Below, in pieces: positions 50,740 through 58,889 of a stretch of DNA of 64,000 nucleotides. The position numbers and the translations under genes were made by a program. Where the stretch lies: assembly GCA_036556805.1 (NCBI GenBank), contig DATBIS010000005.1:8369-72368 (forward strand), read 5' to 3'. The notes under the pieces are model-generated. The model was not told the origin of the DNA. It worked only from the letters and a program-made list of their open reading frames with translations, and searched no databases. Within the stretch, counting starts at the first letter, position 1, and each line of letters begins with the position of its first letter. The stretch is from DATBIS01 sp036556805 (GTDB lineage Bacteria > Actinomycetota > UBA4738 > HRBIN12).

Positions 50740-51831
50740 ATGGTCGACGTCGCGAGGGTCGTGCTCGCGCTCGAGGAGCACGATGTCGCCGAGGAGGTGA
50801 TGCACTTCCTCGATCGAAGCGGCCGCTCGCGCGTCGTGGCGACGGCCACGGACGACCGGCAGCTCCTCGAGGCGGTGCGCCAGCTCGAGCCCGACGCCGT
50901 CGTGGCGCAGCCTTCTCTGCTGAACGGCGAGCACTTCGACCGCGCGGTCTTGGCCGTGGACACGCGGGAGTCGGTGGCGGGCCTCCGCGCGGCCATGCGG
51001 GCGGGCGCGCGCGGGTTCTTCGTCTGGCCGTCCGAGCGAGAGGCGCTCGCGACCGCGGCCGCCCGCACCGCGAGCGCCGGTCAGGTCTCCCACGCCCGCG
51101 CTCGGACGATCGCGGTGTTCGCGCCGCGCGGGGCCGGCGGCACGTTCGTCGCGACGCACCTCGCGGCGGCCGTCGCGCGCCGCACGCTGGACTGCCTGCT
51201 CGTCGATGCGGATCCCCTCTTCGGCGACGTGACGGCCGCCCTGGGCGCCCTCGCGGCCGAAGGCGCGCCACCGCGGACGATCGGCGACCTGCTGCCGCTC
51301 GTCGAGGAGCTCGACGAGTCGGCCGTTCGCGAGGCGGCCTGGGCCCACCCGGACGGGTTCCGCGCGTTGCTCGCTCCCGAAGGTCCCGGCGAGGCTTCGA
51401 TGGAGGCGGCCGAGCTCCGGCGCGTGCTCGCGGCCGCCGCGACCGCGGCCGACGTCGTCGTCGTGCACCTTCCCCGGTCGCTCGACGATCTCGCGATCGC
51501 GGCGATCGAGTGGGCGGACCGCGTCGTGTTCGTGCTGAGCCTCGACGCGCTTTCGTTCCGTTCGGCGAAACGAGCGTGCGAGCGATTGCGTGGCGTCCAG
51601 GTGGAGTTCGTGGTGAATCGGGCCGCGCGTGCGGAGGTGACGCCCGGCGACGTCGTGCGCGTCTTCGGAAGGGAGCCACTCGCCGTGCTCCCGTTCGACC
51701 GCGCGGTCGCCCGCGCGCAGGACCACGGCTGTTTGGTGCCGCCGCGAAGCCGATTGGGACGGGCGGTCGATCGACTCGCCACGCGTCTGCTCGAGGAGGC
51801 GAACCGGACCCCAGCCGAGGAGCCGCGCTAG
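50740..51831 (+). CDS. CpaE-like Tad pilus assembly protein with degenerate P-loop
   Basis: A 363-residue protein with an N-terminal receiver-like domain (1-~115: VVLALEEHDVAEEV, AMRAGARGFFVWP) and a MinD/ParA-type ATPase fold (TIAVFAPRGAGGTFVATHLA, LLVDADPLFGDVTAALG, VVVHLPRSLDDLAIAAIEWADRVV is the Walker B region). The deviant Walker A expected as KGGxGKT reads PRGAGGTF, without either lysine, so ATP hydrolysis is doubtful. CpaE localises the Tad machinery. The gene lies about 9 kb upstream of cpaF. GGGGAGGGGAG precedes ATG 50740. Confidence 0.82.
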   Translation: MVDVARVVLALEEHDVAEEVMHFLDRSGRSRVVATATDDRQLLEAVRQLEPDAVVAQPSLLNGEHFDRAVLAVDTRESVAGLRAAMRAGARGFFVWPSEREALATAAARTASAGQVSHARARTIAVFAPRGAGGTFVATHLAAAVARRTLDCLLVDADPLFGDVTAALGALAAEGAPPRTIGDLLPLVEELDESAVREAAWAHPDGFRALLAPEGPGEASMEAAELRRVLAAAATAADVVVVHLPRSLDDLAIAAIEWADRVVFVLSLDALSFRSAKRACERLRGVQVEFVVNRAARAEVTPGDVVRVFGREPLAVLPFDRAVARAQDHGCLVPPRSRLGRAVDRLATRLLEEANRTPAEEPR

Positions 51832-53804
51832 CGAATCCCCGCCATCTGCCGTGCGAATGCGAGTGGCGACGTCGCCGTGAGGTCGATCGCGGGCTCCACG
51901 GTCGAGAAGGACTCCACGTTGTCCCTGAATTTCGCGTCGTTCGAGAACGTCTCGAAAACGTCGACGCCGTCCGCGGGGCACGGACGCATGTGCGGCAACG
52001 ATCCGTGGAAGAGCGTGCCGTTCGGGCCCTCGACGACGGCGCCCGCAAGGATGGGGGGCGTCCCGTCGAGCGAGCCGACGATGTTGGTGACCTGATGCTG
52101 AAGGCAGTGGGGAAACGTGGTGCCGGCGCCGACGATCAGCGAGGTACCCCACGCGTTGGCGCCGAGGATGTTCGCGAGCCAGCGCGCGCTCCAGTCCGCG
52201 TACTCGTCCGTGCCGGTGAGCTCGTCGTACTCGCTCGCCATCACGGAGAGGCCGGCGCCGTGCGAGGTCGTGTCCCACACGGCCCAGGGGAAGCCGAACT
52301 GGAACGGGTCGCGGCCCGCCTGCTCGATCGCACCGTCCAGCTGCCGTTTGAGATCGGCGAGCAGTGCCTCGCGCGTCGTCGCGAGCCCCTGGGGGTCGCC
52401 GGCCTCCTCGATCGCGCGGTAGAGGTCGTAATGCGCGAGACCGCTCACGTCGTACAGGTTCAACGTGTCGCCGCCGGTCCCTTCGATATACGCGTTCGCC
52501 CAGCGCGCGGCCTCTTCCAGGTAGAACGAAGGGTCTGGATGAGGGAGCCCCCGCGCGAGGTCGGTGTCCGCCGTCGCGAAGAAGAGCTCGACCGCGCCGA
52601 GCTCGAGGTCGGAGCGCCACTCGCGCTCGGGGTAGAAGCCGAACGGGATCACGGTGAGCAGCTTGTCCGGGTTGGTGTCCGCGAGGTCGTAGATGTGTTG
52701 GGCGGCCGTCAGACATCGGTCGGCGAGCTCCGGATCGGAGGACCGGAACACGATCGAGCACAGGGCGAAGGCGGCGGCATCCCGCCCCGCGAGGTTCGGC
52801 GAGATCGGGGAGCCGGGAGGGCCGGCGCGGAACACCGGCCGGTCGCGAAGGTACCGGAACCGCGGGTCGTTGCCGTGCAGCTCGTCGTCGTCCTGGGGAA
52901 GCCGCCAGATGTCGTGGTCACCGACGACGGTCTCGTTCCCGGATCCGATCCCCACCTGGTAGTAGAGCGTGCGGGTCTTGTCGTTCCACAACCGAAGCAG
53001 GAACTCGACGCCGAACCTGACCTCCTCGGTGAAGTCGGCGGTTGCCGAGTCGCCGCCCATCTGTTCGGGGAAATCCCGAACGCCCGCAAGCAATACCGCG
53101 ACGGTGTAGCTCGTGGTCTGCACGAACTTCACGTAATCACCGGCGTCCCACCACCCACCCGATGCGTCGATCCTCCGGCCGAGAGGCGAGAGCTCGCCCT
53201 CGAACTCGCCCGACGGCCGGTACTCGGGCGTGAGATAGGTCATCGCGTTGGCGTCGTTGAGGTGCGCGGGGGCCGTGCGGAGGTCGGAGGGGATGTAGTC
53301 GGCCCCATCACGCTCGTTCTGGAAGAACGAGAGCGAGTTCGCGATCACGTCCCGGTACACGTTCGCCGCCGTGTCGATCGTGAACGGGGGGGAAGTTGCC
53401 GGCCCCGGCCCGACGACCGTGATCGTGTACGAGCCCGGTTGCCGCACCCCGTCGAAGTCGATCGCGTACACGTGCGGGAAGGCGTCGTTCCACGACCCGA
53501 GTTCGGCACCGATGGGTGCGCGTAGCTTCACTCGGCCGTCGTCGTCGACCAAGGTGAAGAGCGCACCGGCCTCGGGGACGTTCGCCATCACGTAGGCGCG
53601 CTTCGAGGCCTCGATCGAGTAGCCGACCTGGTTGACGCGCACGAACGCGGTGCTGGCGGGGACGCTCGGGGGAGGCGAGGGAGCCGAGTTCGGCAACAGG
53701 GTGGAGGACGAGGGAGAGGAGGTGCAGGCTCCGGCGAGAAGTCCGACGAGAATCAGCGCGATCGGCGAGCGTCGATGGGCGGCAGCCGTCCGCGGTCCGT
53801 TCAA
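51828..53804 (-). CDS. Glycoside hydrolase family 9 lipoprotein (cellulase/exoglucosidase-like)
   Basis: About 658 residues from TTG 53804: signal peptide with lipobox (ILVGLLAGAC, Cys27), a CelD_N Ig-like domain (FVRVNQVGYSIEASKRAYV), and a GH9 catalytic domain with DASGGWWDAGDYVKF (nucleophile-activating Asp residues) and the C-terminal VGAGTTFPHC and acid NVESFSTVEPAIDL. It would cut beta-1,4-glucan-type oligosaccharides outside the cell. An in-frame GTG/ATG upstream (53870) would put the ROK operator inside the coding region; TTG with AGGAAAG 9 bases before it fits the signal peptide better. The start is uncertain. It shares CTAG with the CpaE-like gene. Confidence 0.87.
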   Translation of the reverse strand: MNGPRTAAAHRRSPIALILVGLLAGACTSSPSSSTLLPNSAPSPPPSVPASTAFVRVNQVGYSIEASKRAYVMANVPEAGALFTLVDDDGRVKLRAPIGAELGSWNDAFPHVYAIDFDGVRQPGSYTITVVGPGPATSPPFTIDTAANVYRDVIANSLSFFQNERDGADYIPSDLRTAPAHLNDANAMTYLTPEYRPSGEFEGELSPLGRRIDASGGWWDAGDYVKFVQTTSYTVAVLLAGVRDFPEQMGGDSATADFTEEVRFGVEFLLRLWNDKTRTLYYQVGIGSGNETVVGDHDIWRLPQDDDELHGNDPRFRYLRDRPVFRAGPPGSPISPNLAGRDAAAFALCSIVFRSSDPELADRCLTAAQHIYDLADTNPDKLLTVIPFGFYPEREWRSDLELGAVELFFATADTDLARGLPHPDPSFYLEEAARWANAYIEGTGGDTLNLYDVSGLAHYDLYRAIEEAGDPQGLATTREALLADLKRQLDGAIEQAGRDPFQFGFPWAVWDTTSHGAGLSVMASEYDELTGTDEYADWSARWLANILGANAWGTSLIVGAGTTFPHCLQHQVTNIVGSLDGTPPILAGAVVEGPNGTLFHGSLPHMRPCPADGVDVFETFSNDAKFRDNVESFSTVEPAIDLTATSPLAFARQMAGIR

Positions 53805-53806
53805 AA

Positions 53807-53821
53807 TAGGAAACTTTCCTA
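53807..53821. promoter_or_regulatory. ROK-type operator, site 3
   Basis: TAGGAAACTTTCCTA, identical to site 2, lies directly before the GH9 start and 19 bases past its -10. It links this gene to the ROK regulon 31 kb away. Confidence 0.75.
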
Positions 53822-53840
53822 ACTTTCTTTGGTCGGCGGC

Positions 53841-53870
53841 ATCGTAGCGCCGCGCCGGAATCGCGGTCAA
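53841..53870 (-). promoter_or_regulatory. Promoter of the GH9 gene
   Basis: On the minus strand TTGACC (53870-53865) and TACGAT (53846-53841) are 18 bases apart, the same -35 and spacing as the ROK gene promoter. Confidence 0.55.
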
Positions 53871-53878
53871 GCGGCTGC

Positions 53879-53884
53879 TACCGT
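53879..53884 (+). promoter_or_regulatory. Leaderless-type -10 element TACCGT for the MOSC gene
   Basis: TACCGT is followed by 6 bases and ATG 53891. It faces the GH9 promoter 8 bases away, so the two divergent promoters abut. Confidence 0.5.
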
Positions 53885-53890
53885 CCCTGC

Positions 53891-54664
53891 ATGCCGACCA
53901 TCGCGAAGATCAACGTCACGCCCGTGAAGGCGACGACCCTGCATCACCCCGAGGCCGTGCGGCTCGAGCGGTACGGGCCCGTCGGCGACCGAGTGTTCTT
54001 CTTCGTCGACGACGAGAACCGGCGTATCGCGGGCGACGGCAAGCGTCCGCTGATGGGCATCCGCGCCGAGTTCGACGCTGAGCAGGATCGGTTGGCGTTC
54101 GGGCTGGGCGGCAACACGCATGAAGGATCCGCCGCGGCGACCGGCGAGGCATTCTCGATCGACTACTACGGCCGAACGGTGTCGGCTCGACTTCTCGACG
54201 GAGACTGGGCCGAGCTCCTCTCGAGCTATCTCGGCCGCCCCGTCCGGCTGGCCCGGCTCGAGGCGCCCGGCACGCTCGTCGACGAAGGCGTGACGATGGT
54301 CTCGCACGCGTCGGTCGAGGAGCTCGGCCGCCGGGCAGGTCGCGACGCGCCCGACCCTCGCCGGTTCCGTATGACGTTCGACCTCGACGGGTGCGAGCCC
54401 CACGAGGAGGACACGTGGTTCGGCCGCACGGTGTCGGTCGGCGAGGCCGAGCTGGTGATAGGCGGTCCGATCCCTCGGTGCGTGATCACGACGCTCGATC
54501 CCGACACCGGGCGGCCGGACTTCCCCACGCTCAAGGTGATCGCGGCGTATCGCGACCTGCTTCCCGGCGAGGGCCTGCCGTTCGGCGTCTACGCGCAGGT
54601 GACGCGGCCCGGAACCGTGCGGGTCGGGGACGAAGTAGAGGTCACGCCGGCGGCGACCGCCTAG
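53891..54664 (+). CDS. MOSC-domain protein
   Basis: A 257-residue protein with an N-terminal MOSC_N beta-barrel-type domain (INVTPVKATTLHHPEAVRLERYGPVGDRVF, given by its start INVTPVKATTL and RYGPVGDRVF) and a C-terminal MOSC domain with the conserved cysteine in GGPIPRCVITTLDP. MOSC proteins carry sulfur or bind the molybdenum cofactor; YcbX/YiiM relatives detoxify N-hydroxylated compounds. TAG shares CTAG with the convergent RidA-like gene. Confidence 0.88.
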   Translation: MPTIAKINVTPVKATTLHHPEAVRLERYGPVGDRVFFFVDDENRRIAGDGKRPLMGIRAEFDAEQDRLAFGLGGNTHEGSAAATGEAFSIDYYGRTVSARLLDGDWAELLSSYLGRPVRLARLEAPGTLVDEGVTMVSHASVEELGRRAGRDAPDPRRFRMTFDLDGCEPHEEDTWFGRTVSVGEAELVIGGPIPRCVITTLDPDTGRPDFPTLKVIAAYRDLLPGEGLPFGVYAQVTRPGTVRVGDEVEVTPAATA

Positions 54665-55056
54665 CGGTCGATGACGGCGATCGCCTCGATCTCGACGAGC
54701 TGCCCCGTGTAGCCGAGGAGCGCCACGCCGAGCAGCGTGCTGGGCGCCGCGGCGATCGGCGACGCCTGCACGGCCTCCCACACGGCGTTCTGCACGTCGT
54801 GGTCGACGCCGGCGACGAACACGGTGGTCTTCACGACGTCGCCCGGCCCTGCGCCGGCGGCGGCGAGGGCCGCGAGGAGGTTCGCGATCACCTGCTCGGT
54901 CTGCGTCACCGGATCCTCCGGACCGACGAGCTCGCCGGCCGCGTCGAGCGGCACCGCACCCGCGGTGAACACGAGCGACGACCCACGCGCGATCGCCACG
55001 TGTGCGTAGCCGGGAGGCGTCGCGAGTCCCTCCACGTTGCGACGTTCGACCGGCAT
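54661..55056 (-). CDS. RidA/YjgF-family protein
   Basis: A 131-residue trimeric-type RidA-fold protein. The pattern LVFTAGAVPLDAAGELVG, EQVIANLLAALAAAGA and VVKTTVFVAGVD is clear. The C-terminus reads LVEIEAIAVI and lacks the active-site arginine seen in true RidA imine deaminases (in RVEIE-type motifs), so it belongs to another Rid subgroup. ATG 55056 is used; ATG 55065 is also possible. It is divergent from the GNAT gene. Confidence 0.85.
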   Translation of the reverse strand: MPVERRNVEGLATPPGYAHVAIARGSSLVFTAGAVPLDAAGELVGPEDPVTQTEQVIANLLAALAAAGAGPGDVVKTTVFVAGVDHDVQNAVWEAVQASPIAAAPSTLLGVALLGYTGQLVEIEAIAVIDR

Positions 55057-55086
55057 CGCCCGCATGCTCTCACGGACCCCGACCCC

Positions 55087-55092
55087 TACACT
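55087..55092 (+). promoter_or_regulatory. Leaderless-type -10 element TACACT for the GNAT gene
   Basis: TACACT is followed by 7 bases and GTG 55100. It supports GTG 55100 over the in-frame start at 55037, which is antisense to the RidA-like gene. Confidence 0.5.
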
Positions 55093-55099
55093 CCCGCGC

Positions 55100-55891
55100 G
55101 TGCAAGCAGCCGACGAGCTCGTCGCGTTCGCCGAGGATCCCGGGGCGTTCGTCGCGCTCGGCCCCGACGAGGAGCGTGCCCTCACCGATCGCGCGTGCGT
55201 GACGTTCTCGCCGGGAGAGCACTTCTGGTCGACGTCGGTCGAACGCCTGCGGTTCGGAGCGGACGAGGTGGACGAGGCCGTTGCCGAGATCCACGCGTGG
55301 ATGGCGGATCGCGGCCGGCGGGCGGCCGCGTGGCGCTTCGGGCCGTCGACGACCCCGCCCGACCTCCGCGACCGGCTCGTCGCGCTGGGTTGGGAGCCGG
55401 AGTCGGACGAGGGATCGACGATCCTGCTGCTCTCGGACGCACCACGTGTGGCGCCGTCCCCGTTCGACGTGCGGCTCGTCTCGACGTTCGAGGAGCATCT
55501 CGCGGCCGTGGAGGTCGGCAACCAGGGCTTCGGCTTCCCCGTGGCCGACGCCGAGGACGAACGCCGGCGCGCCCGTTCGACCTTCGAAGCCGAACGAGAG
55601 GGCGGCCACACCCTGCGTCTGGTCGCCTACGACGGCGACCGCCCGATCGCGACGGGGCGAGCGTGGCTCTCCCCGCTCGGGTTCTACCTCGGCGGCGGTG
55701 CCACGCTTCCCACCGACCGGGCCCGCGGAGCGATGAGCACGCTGGTGGCGCGAGCATGGGAGGAGGCCGTGCGCCGCGGGACGCCGGCGCTCGTGACCCA
55801 CGGCGGGGAGATGTCCGCGTCCCCGCTGCTGAAGGCGGGCTTCCGACCGCTCGGCCGGGTTCGCCATCTCGTCGATCGAACGCTCATGTAG
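55100..55891 (+). CDS. GNAT-family N-acetyltransferase
   Basis: A 263-residue protein with two halves. The C-terminal half is a GNAT domain: TLRLVAYDGDRPIATGRAWL, then the acetyl-CoA loop GGGATLPTDRARGAMSTLVARA (first part GGGATLPTDRARG) and the final strand SPLLKAGFRPLGR. The N-terminal half may be a degenerate GNAT repeat. Acceptor unknown. It ends 8 bases inside the convergent CxxC protein gene. Confidence 0.85.
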   Translation: MQAADELVAFAEDPGAFVALGPDEERALTDRACVTFSPGEHFWSTSVERLRFGADEVDEAVAEIHAWMADRGRRAAAWRFGPSTTPPDLRDRLVALGWEPESDEGSTILLLSDAPRVAPSPFDVRLVSTFEEHLAAVEVGNQGFGFPVADAEDERRRARSTFEAEREGGHTLRLVAYDGDRPIATGRAWLSPLGFYLGGGATLPTDRARGAMSTLVARAWEEAVRRGTPALVTHGGEMSASPLLKAGFRPLGRVRHLVDRTLM

Positions 55892-56507
55892 CGCTCGGGT
55901 GCAGCAGCGGCACGAGCGCTTGCCGTCCGGTGCGGAGCAACGCGAGGAGCGACGGCGGCGTGATGACGGTCGCCGTTCCGCCGCGCGGCCGGGACAGCGG
56001 GGAGACGTAGCCCGATGCCGTCCAGCGCGCGAGTCCGTCGTCGAGCACGACGTGCGGCGCGCCCAGCCGGAGGACGAACGCGCCCACCGGGAGCTCCGTG
56101 AACGAGCTTTCGTGCAGCCGCGCGCCGCGGACGGCCGGGTCGAACCGCTCGCGGTGGAGTTGGGCATCGATCGCGTCGGCACCCACCTGGTCGGGGTGGA
56201 GGTCGCGCCACAACGAGACGAGATCCATGTAGTCGGCGTGACGGCAGAGCGCGCACGGCCGATGGCCGGCCGCAAGCGCCGTCGCCTCGTCCAGGAAGAA
56301 GAGCTCGGTGAACCTGCCGGGCTGCATGAGCGGCGCGCGGTGCCAGCCGCGGAACTCGAGCCGGCACGCGATCCACCGGCGTACGGCGTGGTGCCGCCGG
56401 ATGCGTCCGCCGTCATCGTGCAGGCAGCCACGGTTCCCGTAGACGAGCCCGCGACCAGGGTCGGCCACGAGCTCGCCGAGCGGCGTCACTCGATTCTGTA
56501 GCGTCAT
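55884..56507 (-). CDS. Conserved hypothetical protein with CxxC, 207 aa
   Basis: A soluble protein whose first half is unusually rich in conserved-looking residues: YGNRGCLHDDGG, RRWIACRLEFRGW, GRFTELFFLDEATAL and AGHRPCALCRHADY. The two single cysteines plus CxxC could bind zinc, which recalls the Ada N-terminal zinc domain without matching it clearly. I have no function to assign. It overlaps the GNAT gene by 8 bases at the stops. The next gene downstream in the window starts 24 bases away on the same strand. Confidence 0.72.
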   Translation of the reverse strand: MTLQNRVTPLGELVADPGRGLVYGNRGCLHDDGGRIRRHHAVRRWIACRLEFRGWHRAPLMQPGRFTELFFLDEATALAAGHRPCALCRHADYMDLVSLWRDLHPDQVGADAIDAQLHRERFDPAVRGARLHESSFTELPVGAFVLRLGAPHVVLDDGLARWTASGYVSPLSRPRGGTATVITPPSLLALLRTGRQALVPLLHPSAT

Positions 56508-56531
56508 CGCGCCGGCACCTCGCTCGGCGAC

Positions 56532-57464
56532 CTACTGGATCCCGTCGCTCACGGGCTCGGACCGGCAGGAGTTCCCGATCCAGCTCTCGGCCGACGTCCA
56601 GGAATGAGCCTTCTGAGGTCGAGGGTGGACGACGGCCGTGGAGAACGGCGGTCCCGCCGGGCTCTTCCCGGTGTCGGTGCCCACGCGGACGCAGTAGCCG
56701 TTCGGCACCGTGCTCGCGGCGATCACGACGGACCCTTCCTGGACGCGTCCTCCAACATCGAGAAGCGTCTGGAGGTCGGCGGGGTAGCGGCCGTTCCGCT
56801 CCTGATAGCGCGCGGCCGCGGAGGCGAGGCTATCCGCCGTGCGGGCGTTCGCGGCTTGCCGGATCGCCGTGCGGACCTCCGTCCTCGTCTCGACGGCGCC
56901 GACAACGACCAGCACCGCGACGATACACGCGAGGCACGACCCGACGGCACCGATCCGTCGCGCCCAGATACCGGCGGCCGGCCCGACGGAGCCAGTCCGC
57001 CGGTCCGCACCGGTCGCCGAGAAGACCAGGGTCAGCGCGACGACCGCGGCGACGCCGACGGTCACGCCCTGCAGCCAACCCAACGAGGTACGGCGCAGTC
57101 CTCCCGGCCCGACGATCGATACCTCGAACCACGCCGTGAGCGCTCCGAGCAGGAGCACGGCGATCGCGACGCTCCCGAAGGCAATACGCTGTTTCGTCGT
57201 CGTTCGAGGCGACGAACGGGCCGCGGGGACGATGGCGATGCCGGCCCCGAGGGTCCAACCGGCGCCAGCCCCGATGAGCGCACTCACCAGGAGACGTGTC
57301 GGGTTGCCGTCGATGATCGGCTCGCCGAGGACGTTGACTCCGAACGCCGTCCCGCCGATGAGGCCCACCACGGCCGCGAGAAACCCGAACCCCACCGGGA
57401 TCGTTACACGCGGAGGCAGGGCGGTGGTCGCGAACTGCGCGACGCGACGATGGGAGAGGGTCAC
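56532..57464 (-). CDS. Membrane protein with pilin-like C-terminal domain
   Basis: About 310 residues from GTG 57464: five hydrophobic segments (VTIPVGFGFLAAVVGLIGG first, CLACIVAVLVVVGAVET last), followed by a soluble tail with the pattern ASAAARYQERNGRYPADLQTLLDVGG and YCVRVGTDTG. That tail matches the C-terminal part of type II pseudopilins and minor pilins, but no prepilin cleavage site is present. Function unknown; an origin from a pilin fused to a membrane protein is possible. Divergent from the VanZ gene, 120 bases apart. Confidence 0.7.
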   Translation of the reverse strand: MTLSHRRVAQFATTALPPRVTIPVGFGFLAAVVGLIGGTAFGVNVLGEPIIDGNPTRLLVSALIGAGAGWTLGAGIAIVPAARSSPRTTTKQRIAFGSVAIAVLLLGALTAWFEVSIVGPGGLRRTSLGWLQGVTVGVAAVVALTLVFSATGADRRTGSVGPAAGIWARRIGAVGSCLACIVAVLVVVGAVETRTEVRTAIRQAANARTADSLASAAARYQERNGRYPADLQTLLDVGGRVQEGSVVIAASTVPNGYCVRVGTDTGKSPAGPPFSTAVVHPRPQKAHSWTSAESWIGNSCRSEPVSDGIQ

Positions 57465-57584
57465 GGCCCCGAGTGTCGGCGTTCGACGCGACCGTGGGAA
57501 GGGCCCCACCGAGCACATCGCACGATCGCCACGTTCCCGATACAGACCAAACCCGCTCGTCGGCCCACGCCATACGATCGCGGT

Positions 57585-58110
57585 GTGCTCTTGGAGGGAT
57601 ACGTCGTCCTGTTCGCCCTGCCGTTCGTTCTCTTCGGCGTCGTCGCCTGGGGCCGGCGGCGAAGGGCTTCGTTGGGCGCGATCGTGGCTCGTTGTCTGCT
57701 GGCCCTCAGTCTCCTTTGGATGCTTTCGCTCGCGGTCTTCCCGATCGAGACGAGCCGCTGGTTCGTCACGCTGTCGCCCCTCGGAGGAGCCCAGCTTGTC
57801 CCGCTTCGAACCGTTCGCAGCATGCTTGCGGATGGGCTCGCGGATCCGGAATGGCGTCAGCTCGCTGGCAACGTGGCGCTGTTCGCTCCCTTCGGGGCGG
57901 CACTTCCTCTCGCGGCGCACCGGTTCCGCCGTGCAGCGCGAACGATCGCGGCGGGAGCGTTGCTGTCGATCGGGATCGAGCTCGCGCAGGGCGTCCTCCC
58001 GATTCACGGTCCCGTATCGACGACGTTCTGCTCAAACCCTCGGCACGGCCGTTGGGTACGCGGGGTTTGCGCTGCTGGTCGCGGTCGACCGGCGTGCGCG
58101 AAGCGGTTAG
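57585..58110 (+). pseudogene. VanZ-like membrane protein gene with two one-base deletions
   Basis: The frame starts at GTG 57585, 6 bases after TACGAT (57573-57578), and encodes four hydrophobic segments and the VanZ pattern LAGNVALFAPFGAALPLA and SIGIELAQGVLPIHGP. It then breaks: the conserved RIDDVLL continues in a second frame (from ~58017) and LGTAVGYAGFALLVAVDR in a third (from ~58036). Each shift equals loss of one base, at a CCC run and at AAACCC (ancestor probably AACACCC). Either the gene is dead or the assembly has errors here. VanZ proteins can confer teicoplanin resistance; the role here is unknown. Confidence 0.75.
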
Positions 58111-58147
58111 CTGACCTTCATTGGGCCCGGCGTGTTGAGGGGCCGGA

Positions 58148-58750
58148 TCACGACGGGTCTGCCGCGCTGAGACCGCGTTCGTGTGCCTCGGCCCGCTCGT
58201 CGCTCCACCATGGAGGGCGGACGCCGTGGCCTGCCGTATCGATGTGGTTTTCCTCGACCTCCTCGCCGTACTCCCACGCCTCGCCGCGCTTGGTCGCGAG
58301 GATCGCGTTGATCTCCCCGGCGTGGTACGTCCAGTGCGCCGCCACCATCACGACGATGTCCCCGAGCGGGAACGTCTGGTTCCAGTGCACGGGTCGCGGG
58401 TCGTCGAGGCTCTCCACCTTCTCGACGGACGCGAGCCAGCGGCCGTACGAGCGTTCGAACCAGTCGATCACCTCGGCGAGGTACGAGGCATCGGGTTCGA
58501 CCCGATCGCGAAGCCCTCGGGGCCAGTCGGTCTCGTCCCAATGCCGCGGTTCCTGGTCGAACGCGTAGGAGTGGTACACGGCGCTCCATCCGGCGGTGTG
58601 CTTCGCGAGCCCCAGGACCGAGCGGTAGCCTCCGGCGGCGAACAGCGCCTCCTCGATCGTGACGTTGCGGACGTTGTCGACGAAGGTCCGGTGCGCATCC
58701 TCGAGCAGCGCGATCGCGAACGACTTGTCGGAGACCATCGGTTCGATCAT
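58148..58750 (-). CDS. DinB-family protein
   Basis: A 200-residue DinB/YfiT-type four-helix bundle. Metal-binding histidines appear in GLAKHTAGW (near residue 50) and AAHWTYHAGEIN (near 140). It has the tryptophan-rich loops (WDETDWPRGL) seen in mycothiol-linked DinB proteins. It is likely a thiol-dependent transferase of unknown substrate. ATG 58750 has no strong ribosome-binding site. Confidence 0.85.
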   Translation of the reverse strand: MIEPMVSDKSFAIALLEDAHRTFVDNVRNVTIEEALFAAGGYRSVLGLAKHTAGWSAVYHSYAFDQEPRHWDETDWPRGLRDRVEPDASYLAEVIDWFERSYGRWLASVEKVESLDDPRPVHWNQTFPLGDIVVMVAAHWTYHAGEINAILATKRGEAWEYGEEVEENHIDTAGHGVRPPWWSDERAEAHERGLSAADPS

Positions 58751-58814
58751 GGCGCGCGCCGCTTGGTTTGTCAGGTACGCAGGTGGGTACGCCTACGACA
58801 CAAGGAGGAGCGAC

Positions 58815-58889
58815 ATGGGTGTACTCATGACGATTTTGCTGGCCGTGGTCGTGATCGCTGCGATCATGTGGGTCGTACGCCGGGCATAG
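58815..58889 (+). CDS. 24-residue single-pass membrane peptide
   Basis: A 24-codon gene behind a textbook ribosome-binding site (AAGGAGGAG, 5 bases before ATG 58815). The peptide is nearly all hydrophobic (MTILLAVVVIAAIMWVV) and ends in RRA, so it would sit in the cytoplasmic membrane with its C-terminus inside. Its last 26 bases are antisense to the end of the amidotransferase gene. Possible roles include regulator of a membrane protein or a hydrophobic toxin; no antitoxin RNA is evident. Confidence 0.6.
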   Translation: MGVLMTILLAVVVIAAIMWVVRRA

